Below, piece by piece: positions 5,675 through 5,864 of a stretch of 5,864 bases of DNA. The notes below the pieces were generated by a model, which saw only the letters and a program-made list of their open reading frames with translations, searched no databases and was not told where the DNA came from. Numbering within the stretch: the first letter of the stretch is position 1; every line of letters starts with the position of its first letter. The position numbers and the translations under genes were made by a program. Source of the DNA: Thermoproteota archaeon (GTDB lineage: Archaea > Korarchaeota > Korarchaeia > B14-G2). Location of the stretch: NCBI GenBank assembly GCA_003661385.1, contig QMWA01000113.1:1-5864 (forward strand), in the 5' to 3' direction.

Positions 5675-5864
5675 GTGGTTAGGGCATGCGTCCTGATCTA
5701 CTGTAAGCCAGGCGAGTACCTAGATGTCCTAGGGAAGCTGAACGGGATGGAGGGTGTCAGAGAAGCTTTCCCAGTGCACGGGAGATGCGATCTCATAGCC
5801 ATAGTTGAGGCCTTAGACTACCCTGAGCTCAGCGTTGTCATAGCCAAGATAAACGCTATAGACG
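5675..5864 (+). CDS. Lrp/AsnC-type stand-alone ligand-binding (RAM) domain protein, partial
   Basis: The first 63 codons of a gene cut by the right edge of the window. The chain opens directly with the first strand of the Lrp/AsnC C-terminal domain (VRACVLIYCKPGEY), then a helix (LDVLGKLNGM), then EGVREAFPVHGRCDLIAIVEA and a second helix beginning at YPELSVVIAKINAI. This is the alpha/beta sandwich that in full-length Lrp regulators binds amino acids and drives oligomerisation. There is no helix-turn-helix before it, so it belongs to the stand-alone RAM proteins common in archaea, which are thought to bind small effectors and sometimes partner with full-length Lrp proteins. The start is GTG at 5675 with GGTG 6 nt upstream. 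An in-frame GTG at 5666 would sit at the predicted transcription start and add three residues. The family is usually about 75-90 residues, so most of it is in view. Confidence 0.85.
   Translation, partial: MVRACVLIYCKPGEYLDVLGKLNGMEGVREAFPVHGRCDLIAIVEALDYPELSVVIAKINAID

Overview
The window reads like archaeal chromosome, most likely a thermophilic member of the Thermoproteota (Crenarchaeota) or a related deep lineage such as Korarchaeota. The evidence is indirect. Arginine is written mostly as AGG and isoleucine often as ATA. Several genes have CTTTAAA/CTTTATC-type TATA boxes about 27 bases before the start codon (leaderless geometry). Others have GGTG or GGAGG ribosome sites and TTG or GTG starts. 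The best matches are archaeal-style ABC importers and small regulators. No 16S, tRNA or mobile element is present to fix the taxonomy.

Layout: (1) Bases 1-173 hold no gene I can support, only a TATA box. (2) Bases 174-1448, plus strand: a lipoprotein-like, cysteine-rich solute-binding protein of the branched-chain amino acid (LivK / Peripla_BP_6) type, with no permease or ATPase of its own family in view. (3) Bases 1567-4115, minus strand: a compact three-gene operon in the order solute-binding protein, permease, ATPase, of the nitrate/sulfonate/taurine (Ssu/Tau/Nit) ABC importer class. Genes are 9 nt apart or overlap by 1 nt, and all three starts are non-ATG. (4) Bases 4116-4367: a divergent regulatory region with TATA candidates in both directions, a cluster of GTAC palindromes and a 7-bp inverted repeat. 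(5) Bases 4368-4922, plus strand: an XRE-type helix-turn-helix protein with a C-terminal PrpR_N-like sensor domain. (6) Bases 4919-5551, minus strand: an uncharacterised protein of about 210 residues whose C-terminal half hints at an FMN-binding split barrel. It converges on gene 5 and shares a single CTAG with it as both stop codons. (7) From 5675 to the right edge, plus strand: the start of a stand-alone Lrp/AsnC ligand-binding (RAM) domain protein.

How it may fit together: the minus-strand operon encodes one complete importer for a small, probably anionic or heterocyclic substrate that cannot be named from sequence. The divergently placed HTH/sensor protein is the obvious candidate for its local regulator, with the palindromes between them as candidate operators. 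The LivK-like protein and the RAM protein probably belong to neighbouring units running outside the window or acting in trans. I see no clearly new large system. The best leads are the HTH-sensor regulator with its intergenic palindromes, the unknown protein at 4919-5551, and an unusual abundance of the tetranucleotide CTAG.
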